A DNA stretch of 64,000 nt from Chloroflexota bacterium (GCA_020850535.1 JADZEM010000123.1:1-64000); one strand, 5' to 3'. Positions 50,280 through 59,317 are shown, counted from the first letter of the stretch. Numbers and translations are program-made. Notes: generated by a model from the sequence alone, not told the origin.

Positions 50280-52235
50280 TCAAGCTTGCTCCTCGCCCTG
50301 GCTCGCCAGCCACGCTTCGAGTCGAGGCCGAGCGTATGAGTAACCGACCTCGACCAGCCGATCAAACGCCTCGAACTCGAACCAGCCGAACGTCGTCACC
50401 GGTGGGTTCAGGTACAACGCGGCCCGCTCGATCTGGGTACCGCGATTCTGGACGCTGGCCAGCTCAACTGTTCGCAGCAGAATCGACGTGATCGTCGGCA
50501 CGACCAGCCGTCCGGCCTTCCGAAACGGGTTCAGTCGGTGCAGCAGCACCTGCCAGCCGGTCACTTTCGACTCGAATGCGTACGCTTCGTTCAGGCTGAA
50601 TTCGGCGCTGGCGTTTACCGCGATCACCGGGCCGCCTTCGCAATAGCGGGCCATGATGCCGATCGGCAGGTTGTCGAGCAGGCCGCCGTCGATCAGCAAC
50701 TCTCCATCCTTGAGTACTGGCGGGAAGATGCCGGGTAGGGCGGAGCTGGCGAGCAGGTGCTCCCAGATCGTGCCCCGCTCGTGCACCCGTAGCGTCGCGT
50801 TGGTCAGGCTGCTCGACAGGCAGAACGTCTTCAGCCAGAGATCCTCGAATTGCAGATTGCCGAAGATCGACTGCAGCAGTGTAGCGATGCGGCCCGAGCT
50901 CATCAGCGACACGATCGGGAGTGTCAGTCCGAGAAGCTTCGGCGTCTGGCGGAGTAGCTCGCGACTCCGTTCGACCAGACGGTCGACGCTCGGATCGGCG
51001 GCGTACAGCGACGAGATGATGGCACCGGCGCTCGAACCGACGACCAGATCGATTGGGATGCCCAGCTCGTCCATGGCGCGCATCACGCCGAGGTGGGCGA
51101 TAGCACGCGCACCGCCGCCGCTGAGAACCAGTCCGATCGGCCGGCCTAGCAGGCGCCGCCCGAGCCGCGCGACGTCCCCGGCCTCTCCTGAACGCACCTG
51201 ATGGTGGGTCGTGCATGGAACCACGTCAAGCCAGCGCTTGCTGTTGACCGGCCGGGTCGCCCCCTCTGGGTGCAGCAGCACGAGCTCGCGCCGGATGTCC
51301 GGGCCGTCGGCGCCGACCTGGTGCAGGCGTGCGCCGATCTCGGCTTCAGTTGGCGGGCCTCCCGCCCGTCCCACGATCAGCACCCGGTCCGCCTGGCGGA
51401 TGCATCGTCTGGTCCAGGCGGAGGGATGGGCGTCGGCTTCGAAAAGGACGGTGCGATGCTTCAGCTCAAGGTCGTCCAGCCAGTGGGCCAGGCGACCACT
51501 GTCGTCGATGGCGTCGTCCAGCTCATCCTGGTCAACTCGAAGATGGCTAGCCGCAAGGGCGCTGTTCACGTAGGAGGTCTTGCCGTGCGTTGACAGCGCT
51601 CGCGCGAGCTCAGCACTCAGTTCGCCAAGTGGGACGTTCGGGCTGGCGCCGATCACAGCGATGGTCCGTGGCATGGTGACCGGTGCGCGCGATGCGCTGG
51701 TCTCCTTGAGGCGGTCGATGATGCGCCGGGTCAATACCATCAACAGTCGTGGGTAGTCTCTGAGCAACTCTTGAAAGGCCGCCGCTGAGAGCCGCAAGAG
51801 CTGCGTGTCGCGTAGTGCGAAGACGGTTGTCGAACGCGGCTCGCCCGTCAGCAATCCCATCTCGCCGATGGTCTCGCCACGCCCCAGCTCGGCAATGTTG
51901 CGCTCGGTCCCATCAGAGCTTGAGGCTGTGACTCGGGTCCGGCCGCTGATGACGACGTACAGGCAGTCGCTCGGATCACCTTGCCGCATCAGGATTGCGC
52001 CCTTGTGTAGCGCAACCCACTCGAAGGCGCTCTCGAGCGCCTCCCGAGCCGGTTCCGTGCCCGGCGCGGGATCCTCGATGCCGAACAGGTCGGCGATGAT
52101 CCTGCGCGACTCGGCCACCATCGCCTCGGCCCGGCGCTCAACGAGATCGAGGCGTGGTGCCCGCGTGCCCTCCGGTTCGTAGCGTCCCCATGCCACCTCA
52201 GGGGTGTCAACCGCCGGCACGTCGGCCATCTCCAT
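50280..52235 (-). CDS. Cyclic-nucleotide-binding domain / patatin phospholipase (NTE-like)
   Basis: A 651-residue protein. A cNMP-binding domain lies at about 65-170 (ILMRQGDPSDCLYVVISGRT, LGRGETIGEMGLLTGEPRSTT). A P-loop-derived, NTE-type middle region follows (about 190-350). The patatin domain starts near 360: oxyanion motif LSGGGARAIAHLGV, nucleophile Ser401 in VVGSSAGAIIS and Asp in LIDGGLLDNLP. It is therefore a serine lysophospholipase or phospholipase at the membrane, with cyclic nucleotides as likely effectors. It is the last gene of the HlyD-ABC operon, and a repeat half-arm separates it from the ATPase gene. Confidence 0.9.
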   Translation of the reverse strand: MEMADVPAVDTPEVAWGRYEPEGTRAPRLDLVERRAEAMVAESRRIIADLFGIEDPAPGTEPAREALESAFEWVALHKGAILMRQGDPSDCLYVVISGRTRVTASSSDGTERNIAELGRGETIGEMGLLTGEPRSTTVFALRDTQLLRLSAAAFQELLRDYPRLLMVLTRRIIDRLKETSASRAPVTMPRTIAVIGASPNVPLGELSAELARALSTHGKTSYVNSALAASHLRVDQDELDDAIDDSGRLAHWLDDLELKHRTVLFEADAHPSAWTRRCIRQADRVLIVGRAGGPPTEAEIGARLHQVGADGPDIRRELVLLHPEGATRPVNSKRWLDVVPCTTHHQVRSGEAGDVARLGRRLLGRPIGLVLSGGGARAIAHLGVMRAMDELGIPIDLVVGSSAGAIISSLYAADPSVDRLVERSRELLRQTPKLLGLTLPIVSLMSSGRIATLLQSIFGNLQFEDLWLKTFCLSSSLTNATLRVHERGTIWEHLLASSALPGIFPPVLKDGELLIDGGLLDNLPIGIMARYCEGGPVIAVNASAEFSLNEAYAFESKVTGWQVLLHRLNPFRKAGRLVVPTITSILLRTVELASVQNRGTQIERAALYLNPPVTTFGWFEFEAFDRLVEVGYSYARPRLEAWLASQGEEQA

Positions 52236-52305
52236 CGCCCGCCTTCTGTTCCCGTTCTGCCGCGTGCGCCTGTCGCCACCCACGATACGGTGGAGCTACG
52301 CCGCG

Positions 52306-52336
52306 CGCCACGAGGAATGCGCAGCTTTACCCGCGA
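52306..52336. repeat. Half-copy of the 31-bp palindrome arm
   Basis: Matches the left arm at 55796-55826 with one mismatch (CGCCACGAGGAATGCGCAGC then TTTACCCGCGA). It lies in the 113-base gap between the ATPase stop and the patatin start. Confidence 0.85.
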
Positions 52337-52348
52337 CTCCGGCCCCGA

Positions 52349-53716
52349 TCACCGCTGCCCGAGACGCTCGTCGGCGATCCGTTCGACGTACTGCCGCAGG
52401 AGTGGCCTCGTCTCCAGGAGCTCCAGGAACGGCGTTCGGTCGAGGGTCAGCAGCAGGCACGGCGTGAGTGTCCGCACGTTGGCATTGCGCGGCTGATTCC
52501 GGATCAGTGCGATCTCGCCGAAGACGTCGCCGCGTCCGAGCATGGCCAGGTGCTGGTCGGCCTCGCCCGGACCTGACCGGGTCACGTCAACGTTGCCATT
52601 GACGATGACGTAGAACCGGTCGCCGAGCTCGCCCTGCCTGACCAGCAGGTGATCGGCCGGCACCTGCCGCGTCACGAATCGGTTCGCAATGACCGCCAGG
52701 CTCTCGCCATCGAGACCCGCGAACAGCGGGATCAGCCGTAGCCGACCGGGTTCCACTTCCGCCCGCGAACCGTCCCCGCCCATCGAGAAGCCGCTGTGCA
52801 GACTGATGAACACGTCTTCGAGTGACGGCTCGATCTCCGTGACGTTCGTGACCGCGAACTGCCGCGCGCCGAGCCAGTCCCGGAGGGTGTCGGCCGATTG
52901 CTGAAGCGGATCGACGAGCACGTGGATGGTCTGGCCGTACAGGACGGCTTCCCGCACGCCCGGTGCGTCACGGATCGCCTCAACGGTGTCGATTGGCGTT
53001 GGGCTGCCGACGCTGTAGAGTTTGCCACGAAGCGCACCCTGCTTGAGCTCAGCCGGCGACGCCAACGCGTGAAGGATGCCGTCCTGGATCATACCGACGC
53101 GATTGGCGTACTCGGCCTCCTCCAGGTAGTGGGTCGTGATGAATGCCGTGACGCCTTCGCGGACGAGGCGGAAGATCGTAGCGAAAAAACGGCGGCGCGA
53201 GACGGGGTCTACCGCCGCCGTCGGCTCATCCAGGAAGAGCAGCGGCGGTCGGTGGATGATCGCGCACGCCAGGGCCAGACGCTGCTTCCAGCCGCCGGAC
53301 AACTCCCTGACCCGCTGTCGCTCCCGACCTTCGAGGCCACACATGGCGACGAGCTCGCGGAGGCGATCCCCACGCGTTGCGCGCGGGACGTTGTAGACCC
53401 GAGCGTAAAAGTTCAGATTGTCCCGGACGGTGAGATCCTGGTAGAGCGAGAATCGCTGGCTCATATAGCCGATCTGCTGTCTGACCTTCGCGGCGTCGCT
53501 CACGACGTCGTAGCCCAGGATGCGTGCGTAGCCGGATGTCGGCTCCAACAGGCCACAGAGCATCCGAATCGTCGTCGTCTTCCCGGAGCCGTTTGGCCCG
53601 ATCAGCGCGAACACTTCGCCCGGTGCAACTTCGAATGAGACGTTATCGACGACGGTGCGAGCGCCGTAGCGCTTTGTCAATTCGTGGACTTCGATGATCG
53701 GCACAGCGGATGTCAC
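52349..53716 (-). CDS. ABC transporter ATPase with C-terminal cyclic-nucleotide-binding domain
   Basis: A 455-residue fusion. Residues 1-310 are an ABC-2-type ATPase: Walker A LIGPNGSGKTTTIRML, signature RELSGGWKQRLALA, Walker B LLFLDEPTAAVDP, H-loop ITTHYLEEAEY. Residues about 325-440 are a cNMP-binding fold (LVRQGELGDRFYVIVNGNVD, LGRGDVFGEIALIRNQPRNA). The fusion is unusual and suggests that export is tuned by a cyclic nucleotide or uses the fold as a membrane-proximal sensor. The start GTG overlaps the permease stop by 4 bases, so it is coupled to it. The neighbouring patatin has the same domain. Confidence 0.92.
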   Translation of the reverse strand: MTSAVPIIEVHELTKRYGARTVVDNVSFEVAPGEVFALIGPNGSGKTTTIRMLCGLLEPTSGYARILGYDVVSDAAKVRQQIGYMSQRFSLYQDLTVRDNLNFYARVYNVPRATRGDRLRELVAMCGLEGRERQRVRELSGGWKQRLALACAIIHRPPLLFLDEPTAAVDPVSRRRFFATIFRLVREGVTAFITTHYLEEAEYANRVGMIQDGILHALASPAELKQGALRGKLYSVGSPTPIDTVEAIRDAPGVREAVLYGQTIHVLVDPLQQSADTLRDWLGARQFAVTNVTEIEPSLEDVFISLHSGFSMGGDGSRAEVEPGRLRLIPLFAGLDGESLAVIANRFVTRQVPADHLLVRQGELGDRFYVIVNGNVDVTRSGPGEADQHLAMLGRGDVFGEIALIRNQPRNANVRTLTPCLLLTLDRTPFLELLETRPLLRQYVERIADERLGQR

Positions 53717-54849
53717 TCGCGCTGCCTCGACAGGCGGTAGGCGGCCCCGGCGAAGACGATCACGGCGAAGATCAGGAGCGGGACCGTGGCAGGCCAGAGC
53801 ACGTCGATGTCAACGCCTTTCAGCATGATGCCGCGTGAGACCTTCAGATAATGTGTCAGTGGCAAGAGGCTGCTGATCTGCTGCGCGATGACGGGCATGC
53901 CCTCCCGGGGAAACAGGAAGCCGGTCAGCAGGTAGGAGGGCAGCAGGAAGAGGTCGTTGTATTGCCGCGCCTCCAGCTCGGTGGACGCGACCGTCGAGAT
54001 GAACAACCCGGCGCCGAGGGAGCCCAGCAGGAACAGAAACGAGAGCACGAAGAGCAGCGGAACGCTGCCGGCCACCTCGGTACCAAAGACCAGCCAGGCT
54101 GCCAGCATCGTGAGCGTCGCGGCGGCCAGCGAGAGGATGGCATACGGGATACATTTGCCGAACATCAGCTCCATGGGGCGAAGCGGCGTGATGCGGAGCT
54201 GTTCGAGCGTTCCCCACTCGCGCTCGAGGATGATTGCTTGAGCGGTGGAGGAGAGTGCAAGCTGCTGGAGGATCAACCCGACCAGACCGGGCAGGAGAAA
54301 GCGGATGCTCTCCAGACTCGGGTTGTACAGCACGACCGGTCGCAACTCCAGGCCGGGTGGCGGTCCACCGCGTCCGAGGCGCGCCATGGCGGTGGCCGCG
54401 AGATCGCTCGAGTGGACCTGCGCGATGCTGCCCGCTGCGAACAGTGCCGCCTGGGACGACCCAGGGTCCGAGCCGTCAATGAGGAGCTGCGCGAGCGCCA
54501 GTTCGCCACGGATCGCTCGATCACCGAAGTCGGCCGGGATGACCAGACCGACTTTCGCCCGGTCACCGTCGATGGCCGCGACCGCCTGCTGATAGGTGCC
54601 GACGTTGGCAACAATGGTGAAGTAGCTGCTGTTCTCCAAGGCCGCCACGAGCGCCCGGCTGTCCGGCGTCTGCGACTCGTCCAGCACGACGGTCGGAATG
54701 TGGTCGACGACCGCCTTGATGGCGTAGCCGAAAATCAAGAGCTGGACCGAGGGCAACAGAATAAGCATCGCCACCGTGGGCGGATGCTTGAAGACGTGGG
54801 CGAACTCTTTGAGCGCTACCGCGCCGATCCGCTCCCAAGCGTCGATCAT
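53713..54849 (-). CDS. ABC-2 type exporter permease (YbhS/YhhJ type)
   Basis: A 378-residue permease. Helix 1 (AMLILLPSVQLLIFGYAIKA) is followed by a large extracytoplasmic loop of about 150 residues and then five helices with the ABC-2 motif EREWGTLEQLRITPLRPMEL. ATG 54849 (MIDAWERIGAVALKEF) is preferred because it leaves the usual short cytoplasmic N-terminus; in-frame starts up to 54891 exist. It overlaps the ATPase gene. With the HlyD-like adaptor upstream it resembles the YbhFSR-type system that exports lipids or drugs. Confidence 0.9.
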   Translation of the reverse strand: MIDAWERIGAVALKEFAHVFKHPPTVAMLILLPSVQLLIFGYAIKAVVDHIPTVVLDESQTPDSRALVAALENSSYFTIVANVGTYQQAVAAIDGDRAKVGLVIPADFGDRAIRGELALAQLLIDGSDPGSSQAALFAAGSIAQVHSSDLAATAMARLGRGGPPPGLELRPVVLYNPSLESIRFLLPGLVGLILQQLALSSTAQAIILEREWGTLEQLRITPLRPMELMFGKCIPYAILSLAAATLTMLAAWLVFGTEVAGSVPLLFVLSFLFLLGSLGAGLFISTVASTELEARQYNDLFLLPSYLLTGFLFPREGMPVIAQQISSLLPLTHYLKVSRGIMLKGVDIDVLWPATVPLLIFAVIVFAGAAYRLSRQRE

Positions 54850-54917
54850 CCCCCCGGGCGCCTCCCCGCGCATCGACCGACCACGGAGCACCGTCGCCAG
54901 ATGGACGCCATTATGCG

Positions 54918-55772
54918 CTACCTGGTGGACGAGCCGGGCACGAACCTGGCATCCACAGGAACGCCGGGCCGTAGCAACCCATCCGGATTGTCGATCCGCA
55001 CTTTGACGCCGAACACCAGATTCAATCGATCACGTGCGGTTTGCGTGTTCCGAGGCGTGTATTCCGCGCGCCCGTTGATCGACGTGACCATGCCCCAGAA
55101 TGACAGCCCCGGCAGATGATCGGCCGAGATGGCCACGGCCTGTCCGACAGCCACCTGGCCCAGGTCGCGTAGTGGAACGTAGATCGTCGCCTTCACCCGT
55201 GAGAGATCAGTCAGCGCGACGACGGGCTGGCCCGGCAGCGTCAGCTCGCCTTGTCGCATGGGCGTGCGCGTGACCTGACCGGTGATGGGAGCGCGCAGGG
55301 TGTACTTGGCCATTTCGACGTCGAGCGCTCGCTTTGCCGTCGCGTCGACCAACTGGAGCTGGAGCTGCATGGCAGCGTCGTCGAGCCGCGCCAGGACCGT
55401 CCCCGCCTGGACGGTCTGGCCCTCCTCCACCCGGAGGTCCACCAGCCGGGCGGCGACCTCCGAACTGATGAGCACTTCCTCGGCCTCGATCACTCCGGAT
55501 GCGTCTGCCCGAGCCAGAGGCTGGAACACGCTCCAGGATTGGATGCCGAGCCATGCCAGCCCGGCGGCTACGAGTGCCATGGTCAACAGGAGGACGATCC
55601 GGACCAGGCCATTCGCGCGGCGCCGGCGTCGGACAGGCAAACTCGCGATCCGAAACGGCTGCGCGCTGCCGTCCGGAGCGGGTACGTGCGGCGGCGCGGC
55701 CGGTGGGTCCACGGGTTCGGTCGTCACAGCCATGACATGCGTCCCATCGAGTTTGTGCCTTGCATCGCTCAC
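54918..55772 (-). CDS. HlyD-family adaptor with very short hairpin
   Basis: A 284-residue protein with a single N-terminal transmembrane helix (VRIVLLLTMALVAAGLAWL). A lipoyl/barrel-sandwich half (IEAEEVLISSEVAARLVDLRVEEGQTVQAGTVLARLDD), about 30 residues of helix, and the second half (KYTLRAPITGQVTRTPMRQGEL) follow, then a beta-barrel domain. The coiled-coil hairpin that reaches TolC in diderms is nearly absent, which fits a monoderm cell or no outer partner. GTG 55772 or ATG 55733 may start it. It heads the operon with the permease, ATPase-cNMP and patatin. Confidence 0.88.
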   Translation of the reverse strand: MSDARHKLDGTHVMAVTTEPVDPPAAPPHVPAPDGSAQPFRIASLPVRRRRRANGLVRIVLLLTMALVAAGLAWLGIQSWSVFQPLARADASGVIEAEEVLISSEVAARLVDLRVEEGQTVQAGTVLARLDDAAMQLQLQLVDATAKRALDVEMAKYTLRAPITGQVTRTPMRQGELTLPGQPVVALTDLSRVKATIYVPLRDLGQVAVGQAVAISADHLPGLSFWGMVTSINGRAEYTPRNTQTARDRLNLVFGVKVRIDNPDGLLRPGVPVDARFVPGSSTR

Positions 55773-55795
55773 CTTAACGCCCCGTCTGCGAAGGA

Positions 55796-55861
55796 CGCCA
55801 CGAGGAATGCGCAGCTTAACCCGCGATTAGTCGCGGGTTAAGCTGCGCATTCCTCGTGGCG
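55796..55861. repeat. 31-bp perfect palindrome in the divergent promoter region
   Basis: Left arm 55796-55826 (starting CGCCACGAGGAATGCGCAGC) and right arm 55831-55861 are exact reverse complements around TTAG. It lies in the 161-base spacer between the HlyD-like gene and the HAD-operon, so it can act on both. Single arms recur at 52306-52336 and, degenerate, at 47606-47635. It may be a REP-type element or a shared regulatory structure. Confidence 0.9.
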
Positions 55862-55933
55862 CATCGCACGGCTTCGTCGTACCGTGGGCGAGTGCAAGGC
55901 CTGCCAGGCCAGGAACGACGCAGAGGACTACGG

Positions 55934-56665
55934 ATGCAGGCGATCGACCATTCACAGCGCCAACCAGGCGCGACTGGGTCGGGCGAGCCAGTTCGCCTCG
56001 CCTTCTACGATTTTGATGGCACGCTGGCGTCTGGGACGATTGTCCATCGTTACGCCTACTTCGCCGGGCGGCTAGACTCGCGCCTGGAGGCGCTCTCGCG
56101 GCAAGCGAGGCTGCTGCTGAAGGTGCCGCTCTTTGTGGGAGTGAATCAGTTCTCTCGCCGCAGGTTCAACGAACTGTTCTTCCGCGAGTACCGTGGCCTG
56201 GACCAGCAGGTGCTCATTCAGCTGGCCGGCCGCCTGCTTGACGAGCAGGTCCGTCGGAGTATCTACCCGGCGGCGCGTGCTGCGTTGGCGGCGGACCGCG
56301 CGAACGGGTATCGGCTGGTGCTGCTGAGCGGCGAACTCGACGTAGCGCTGGCGCCGGTGGCCGCCGAACTCTGCTTCGACGATCTCGTGTGCAATCGGCT
56401 GGTCTATCGCGATGGCATCGCCAACGGCGAAGTCGTGGCGCCGCTGCTGGCAGAAGGCGAGAAGGCTGTCGCAATTCGGCGCATCTGCGAAGCGCATGGC
56501 ACCACACCGGCCACCGCCCGGGCATACTCTGACAGTCTCTCTGATCTACCGATGCTCGACGCGGTGGGCGAGCCGTTTGCCGTCAATCCCGATCCTCGGC
56601 TTCGACGTGTGGCACAGTCCCGTGGCTGGCCCATCATGAACTGGCGAGATCAGCCTCATGTCTGA
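55934..56665 (+). CDS. HAD-IB family phosphatase (SerB-like)
   Basis: A 243-residue HAD phosphatase of subfamily IB. Motif I is FYDFDGTLASGTIV (DxDGT), motif II is Ser in VLLSGELDVALAPVA, motif III is Lys in EGEKAVAIRR, and motif IV is YSDSLSDLPMLD. The helical cap after motif I is the usual type. It hydrolyses a phosphomonoester, perhaps of an amino acid or lipid intermediate. ATG 55934 follows AGAGGA. It is the first gene of a coupled operon of four (overlaps of 8, 4 and 4 bases). Confidence 0.9.
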   Translation: MQAIDHSQRQPGATGSGEPVRLAFYDFDGTLASGTIVHRYAYFAGRLDSRLEALSRQARLLLKVPLFVGVNQFSRRRFNELFFREYRGLDQQVLIQLAGRLLDEQVRRSIYPAARAALAADRANGYRLVLLSGELDVALAPVAAELCFDDLVCNRLVYRDGIANGEVVAPLLAEGEKAVAIRRICEAHGTTPATARAYSDSLSDLPMLDAVGEPFAVNPDPRLRRVAQSRGWPIMNWRDQPHV

Positions 56666-58328
56666 ACGACCTCTGTATGCGGACCCGAGTATCTTTGGTG
56701 ACCCGCGTCCGAACGCGGTAGGCCGCCGGGCGCTGGTGCCCGACGATGGCTGTGTCACCGAGCTTGACTCTCGCTCAGCGCCGCGCGTGATCTGGTCCGG
56801 CGAAGATTTGCTTTCCGTCAAGCTCCCAGCCGGGACTCGGGTCATCTCGTCGAAGCCACCAATTCCCGGCCTCCCGAACCGCGAGGCCGCGATCAAGTAC
56901 GCACTGGCGAACCCTGAGGGATCGGACCCGCTCGCGGCATGCCTGCAGCCCGGCCAGAAGATCACCATCGCGATTGACGACGTGTCGCTGCCGCTCCCGA
57001 AGATGCGCCGGCCGGACATTCGGCAGTCGGTCTTGACCGTGCTCCTGGAGATGCTGGCCGAGCACGGCATTGATGACATCCAGATCGTGGTGGCGACGGC
57101 GTTCCACCGGCGCATCACCCCCTCCGAAATGCAATGGTTGGTAGGATCTAAGATCTTTCGCGCGTTCTACCCGGACCGGCTCTTCAACCATGACGCCGAA
57201 GCGCCGAACGGCATCGTGGAACTCGGAGAGACGCGTCACGGGGAGAAGGTCAGGCTCAACCGTCGGGCCGCCGAGTCCGACTTGCTGATCTACGTGAACG
57301 TCAATCTCGTGCCGATGGACGGCGGCAGCAAGTCCGTCGGCGTGGGGCTGACTGACTACGGCACACTCCAGGCTCACCACAACCCGGGCACCATTCGCGC
57401 GAGCGACTCGCTGATGGACCACACCCGCTCGGCATTGACCGCCAGTTGCGACCGGATCGCGCAGATCCTCAACCAGCACGTCAACGTCTTTCACATCGAG
57501 ACGGTCTTGAACAACCGCGCTTTCGGCCCTGAAGCGGCGTTCCTCTCGAAGTCGGAGGAGGCGTTCAACACGGTGGACTGGGCCGCCTTCCATGCGACTC
57601 GGGCGATGCTGGCGCGGTCACCACGGACGATCAAGCGCAAGATGCTGCACCAGATCTCGGCCCCGTATGAGCCGATCGCGATCCACGCTGGCGAGACGTT
57701 CGCGGTTCACGAGCGGACATTGGCGTACTGCTACGCGCAGTACTGCGTTCCTGTGGACGGTCAGGCGGATGTCATGATCGCTGGCATCCCGTACCTCTCG
57801 CCGTACAACATCGACTCGGCCCTGAACCCACTGCTCGTCCAGGTCATGGCGCTCGCGTACACCTTCCACATGTACCGTGGGCACCCGCTGGTCCGAAAAG
57901 GCGGTGTGATGATCGTCACCCATCCGCTCTACGACGAGTTCGATGCCGAGCAGCACCCCTCGTATATCGAGTTCTTCCACCGTCTGCTGCCGGAGACGCG
58001 CGACGCTTTTGAGCTCCAGCACCGATTCGAGGCAGAGTTTGCCCAGGACGCGGGCTACCGCCACCTCTACCGCGAGGGCAAGGCGTACCATGGCGTCCAT
58101 CCGTTTTATATGTGGTATTGGGGCGAAGCGGGCCGCGCCCATCTCGGCAAGGTGATCGTCGTCGGCGCGAGGGAGCCGGAGACGGCCGCGCGTCTGGGCT
58201 GGGACACGGCGACGAGCATGGACGAGGCGCTGGCGTTCGCGCAGTCGTACCTTGGACATCGACCCAGCGTCACGTTTTTTCGGATGCCGCCCCTTGTGAT
58301 GGCCGATCTCACGGGACCACCGGCATGA
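56658..58328 (+). CDS. LarA-like (lactate racemase / DUF2088) family protein
   Basis: A 556-residue protein with a LarA N-domain: ITIAIDDVSLPLPKMRRPDIR, then IQIVVATAFHRRITPSE (catalytic His region), and GGSKSVGVGLTD with AHHNPG, where LarA carries the Lys that binds the nickel-pincer cofactor and two His. Large inserts make it longer than the 425-residue LarA. It may racemise or epimerise a hydroxy acid or act on a related substrate. Cofactor use cannot be read. It overlaps the HAD gene by 8 bases and the SDR gene by 4, so it is a core part of the operon. Confidence 0.8.
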   Translation: MSERPLYADPSIFGDPRPNAVGRRALVPDDGCVTELDSRSAPRVIWSGEDLLSVKLPAGTRVISSKPPIPGLPNREAAIKYALANPEGSDPLAACLQPGQKITIAIDDVSLPLPKMRRPDIRQSVLTVLLEMLAEHGIDDIQIVVATAFHRRITPSEMQWLVGSKIFRAFYPDRLFNHDAEAPNGIVELGETRHGEKVRLNRRAAESDLLIYVNVNLVPMDGGSKSVGVGLTDYGTLQAHHNPGTIRASDSLMDHTRSALTASCDRIAQILNQHVNVFHIETVLNNRAFGPEAAFLSKSEEAFNTVDWAAFHATRAMLARSPRTIKRKMLHQISAPYEPIAIHAGETFAVHERTLAYCYAQYCVPVDGQADVMIAGIPYLSPYNIDSALNPLLVQVMALAYTFHMYRGHPLVRKGGVMIVTHPLYDEFDAEQHPSYIEFFHRLLPETRDAFELQHRFEAEFAQDAGYRHLYREGKAYHGVHPFYMWYWGEAGRAHLGKVIVVGAREPETAARLGWDTATSMDEALAFAQSYLGHRPSVTFFRMPPLVMADLTGPPA

Positions 58329-59317
58329 AACACGTGCTCGTCACCGGGGGCACCGGCTTTCTCGGGCGCCATCTGGTTGCCCACCTGCGCCGCACCGAGC
58401 CGGAGACCCGCCTACGACTGCTCTGTCGCGAATCTACCCCAGCCGACGACGATCCTGCCGTTGAGGTCGTACGAGGCAACGTGGCGGATGCCGCGAGCGT
58501 GTTTCGCGCGATGGATGGGGTCGATCAGGTCTACCACCTGGCTGGCCCTGTGTCCCGTCGCCGGTCGGATCGGCAAGACTTCTTCTCGACCCACGTCGAA
58601 GGGGCCAGGAGCGTCTGTGCCGCCGCCGCACGCTACCGCCCCGAGCGGCTGGTGTTTGTGTCGACGTCCGGTACCATCGCTGTCTCGCGCCGCCCAGTCC
58701 TGCACAACGAGGGGGCGGCATACCCGTACACACTGGTGAGCCGCTGGCCGTACTACGTGAGCAAGATATTTGCGGAGAAGCTTGTCTTGCAGGCCACCGC
58801 CGAGCACGATCTTCCGACAGTCGTCGTCAACCCGACCCTGGTCCTTGGGCCGTGCGGTGGTCCGTCCTCGACGAACGCGTCGATCATGCCGTTTCTGGAT
58901 GGTCGACTCCCGTTCGTCCCGCGCGGTGGGCTCAGCTTTGTGGACGTGCGCGACGTCGCGGCGATCCTGCCAGTGGCCGCGGCACGGGGGCGGGCAGGCC
59001 AACGCTACCTGCTAACCACCGCGAACGTGAGCTTCCGCGAGTTGACGAGCCGGCTGGCGGAGATTGAAGGACGACCGGCCAGGAACTTGCCAGGGCTTCC
59101 GACGCCGCTGGTGCAGGATGCGGCAGGCGTGCTGAGGCTGCTGCCGCTCGCGGCTCAGAGAGCGCTCTTGGACCCGGCGGGCCTCGAGATGTCGACCTGC
59201 TTCTGGTACGCTGACGCTTCGAAGGCCCGCACCGAGCTCGGGTTTGCACCGCGTAACCCCTCTGAGACTCTCGCAGCGGCCGTGAACGATCTCCAGAGAG
59301 CGGAGGTGGGGCAATGA
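58325..59317 (+). CDS. NAD-dependent epimerase/dehydratase (extended SDR)
   Basis: A 330-residue extended SDR. Rossmann motif VLVTGGTGFLGRHLVAHL, VRGNVADAASVFRAMDGVDQVYHLAG, a Ser/Thr pair in VFVSTSGTIA, and catalytic YYVSKIFAEKL with Tyr and Lys. The C-terminal domain (MSTCFWYADASKARTELGF) is that of dihydroflavonol-reductase/3-beta-HSD-like enzymes that work on lipid or polyketide substrates. It probably reduces or oxidises a lipid intermediate, such as a ketone or an aldehyde made by the thioester reductase. ATGA overlaps join it to both neighbours. Confidence 0.88.
   Translation: MKHVLVTGGTGFLGRHLVAHLRRTEPETRLRLLCRESTPADDDPAVEVVRGNVADAASVFRAMDGVDQVYHLAGPVSRRRSDRQDFFSTHVEGARSVCAAAARYRPERLVFVSTSGTIAVSRRPVLHNEGAAYPYTLVSRWPYYVSKIFAEKLVLQATAEHDLPTVVVNPTLVLGPCGGPSSTNASIMPFLDGRLPFVPRGGLSFVDVRDVAAILPVAAARGRAGQRYLLTTANVSFRELTSRLAEIEGRPARNLPGLPTPLVQDAAGVLRLLPLAAQRALLDPAGLEMSTCFWYADASKARTELGFAPRNPSETLAAAVNDLQRAEVGQ

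Noticed and set aside
50280-52235. CBASS-type anti-phage effector (CapV patatin)
   Set aside because: The patatin has a CRP-like cNMP domain and NTE-like middle, and no CD-NTase or Cap gene is near, so a CBASS system is not supported.
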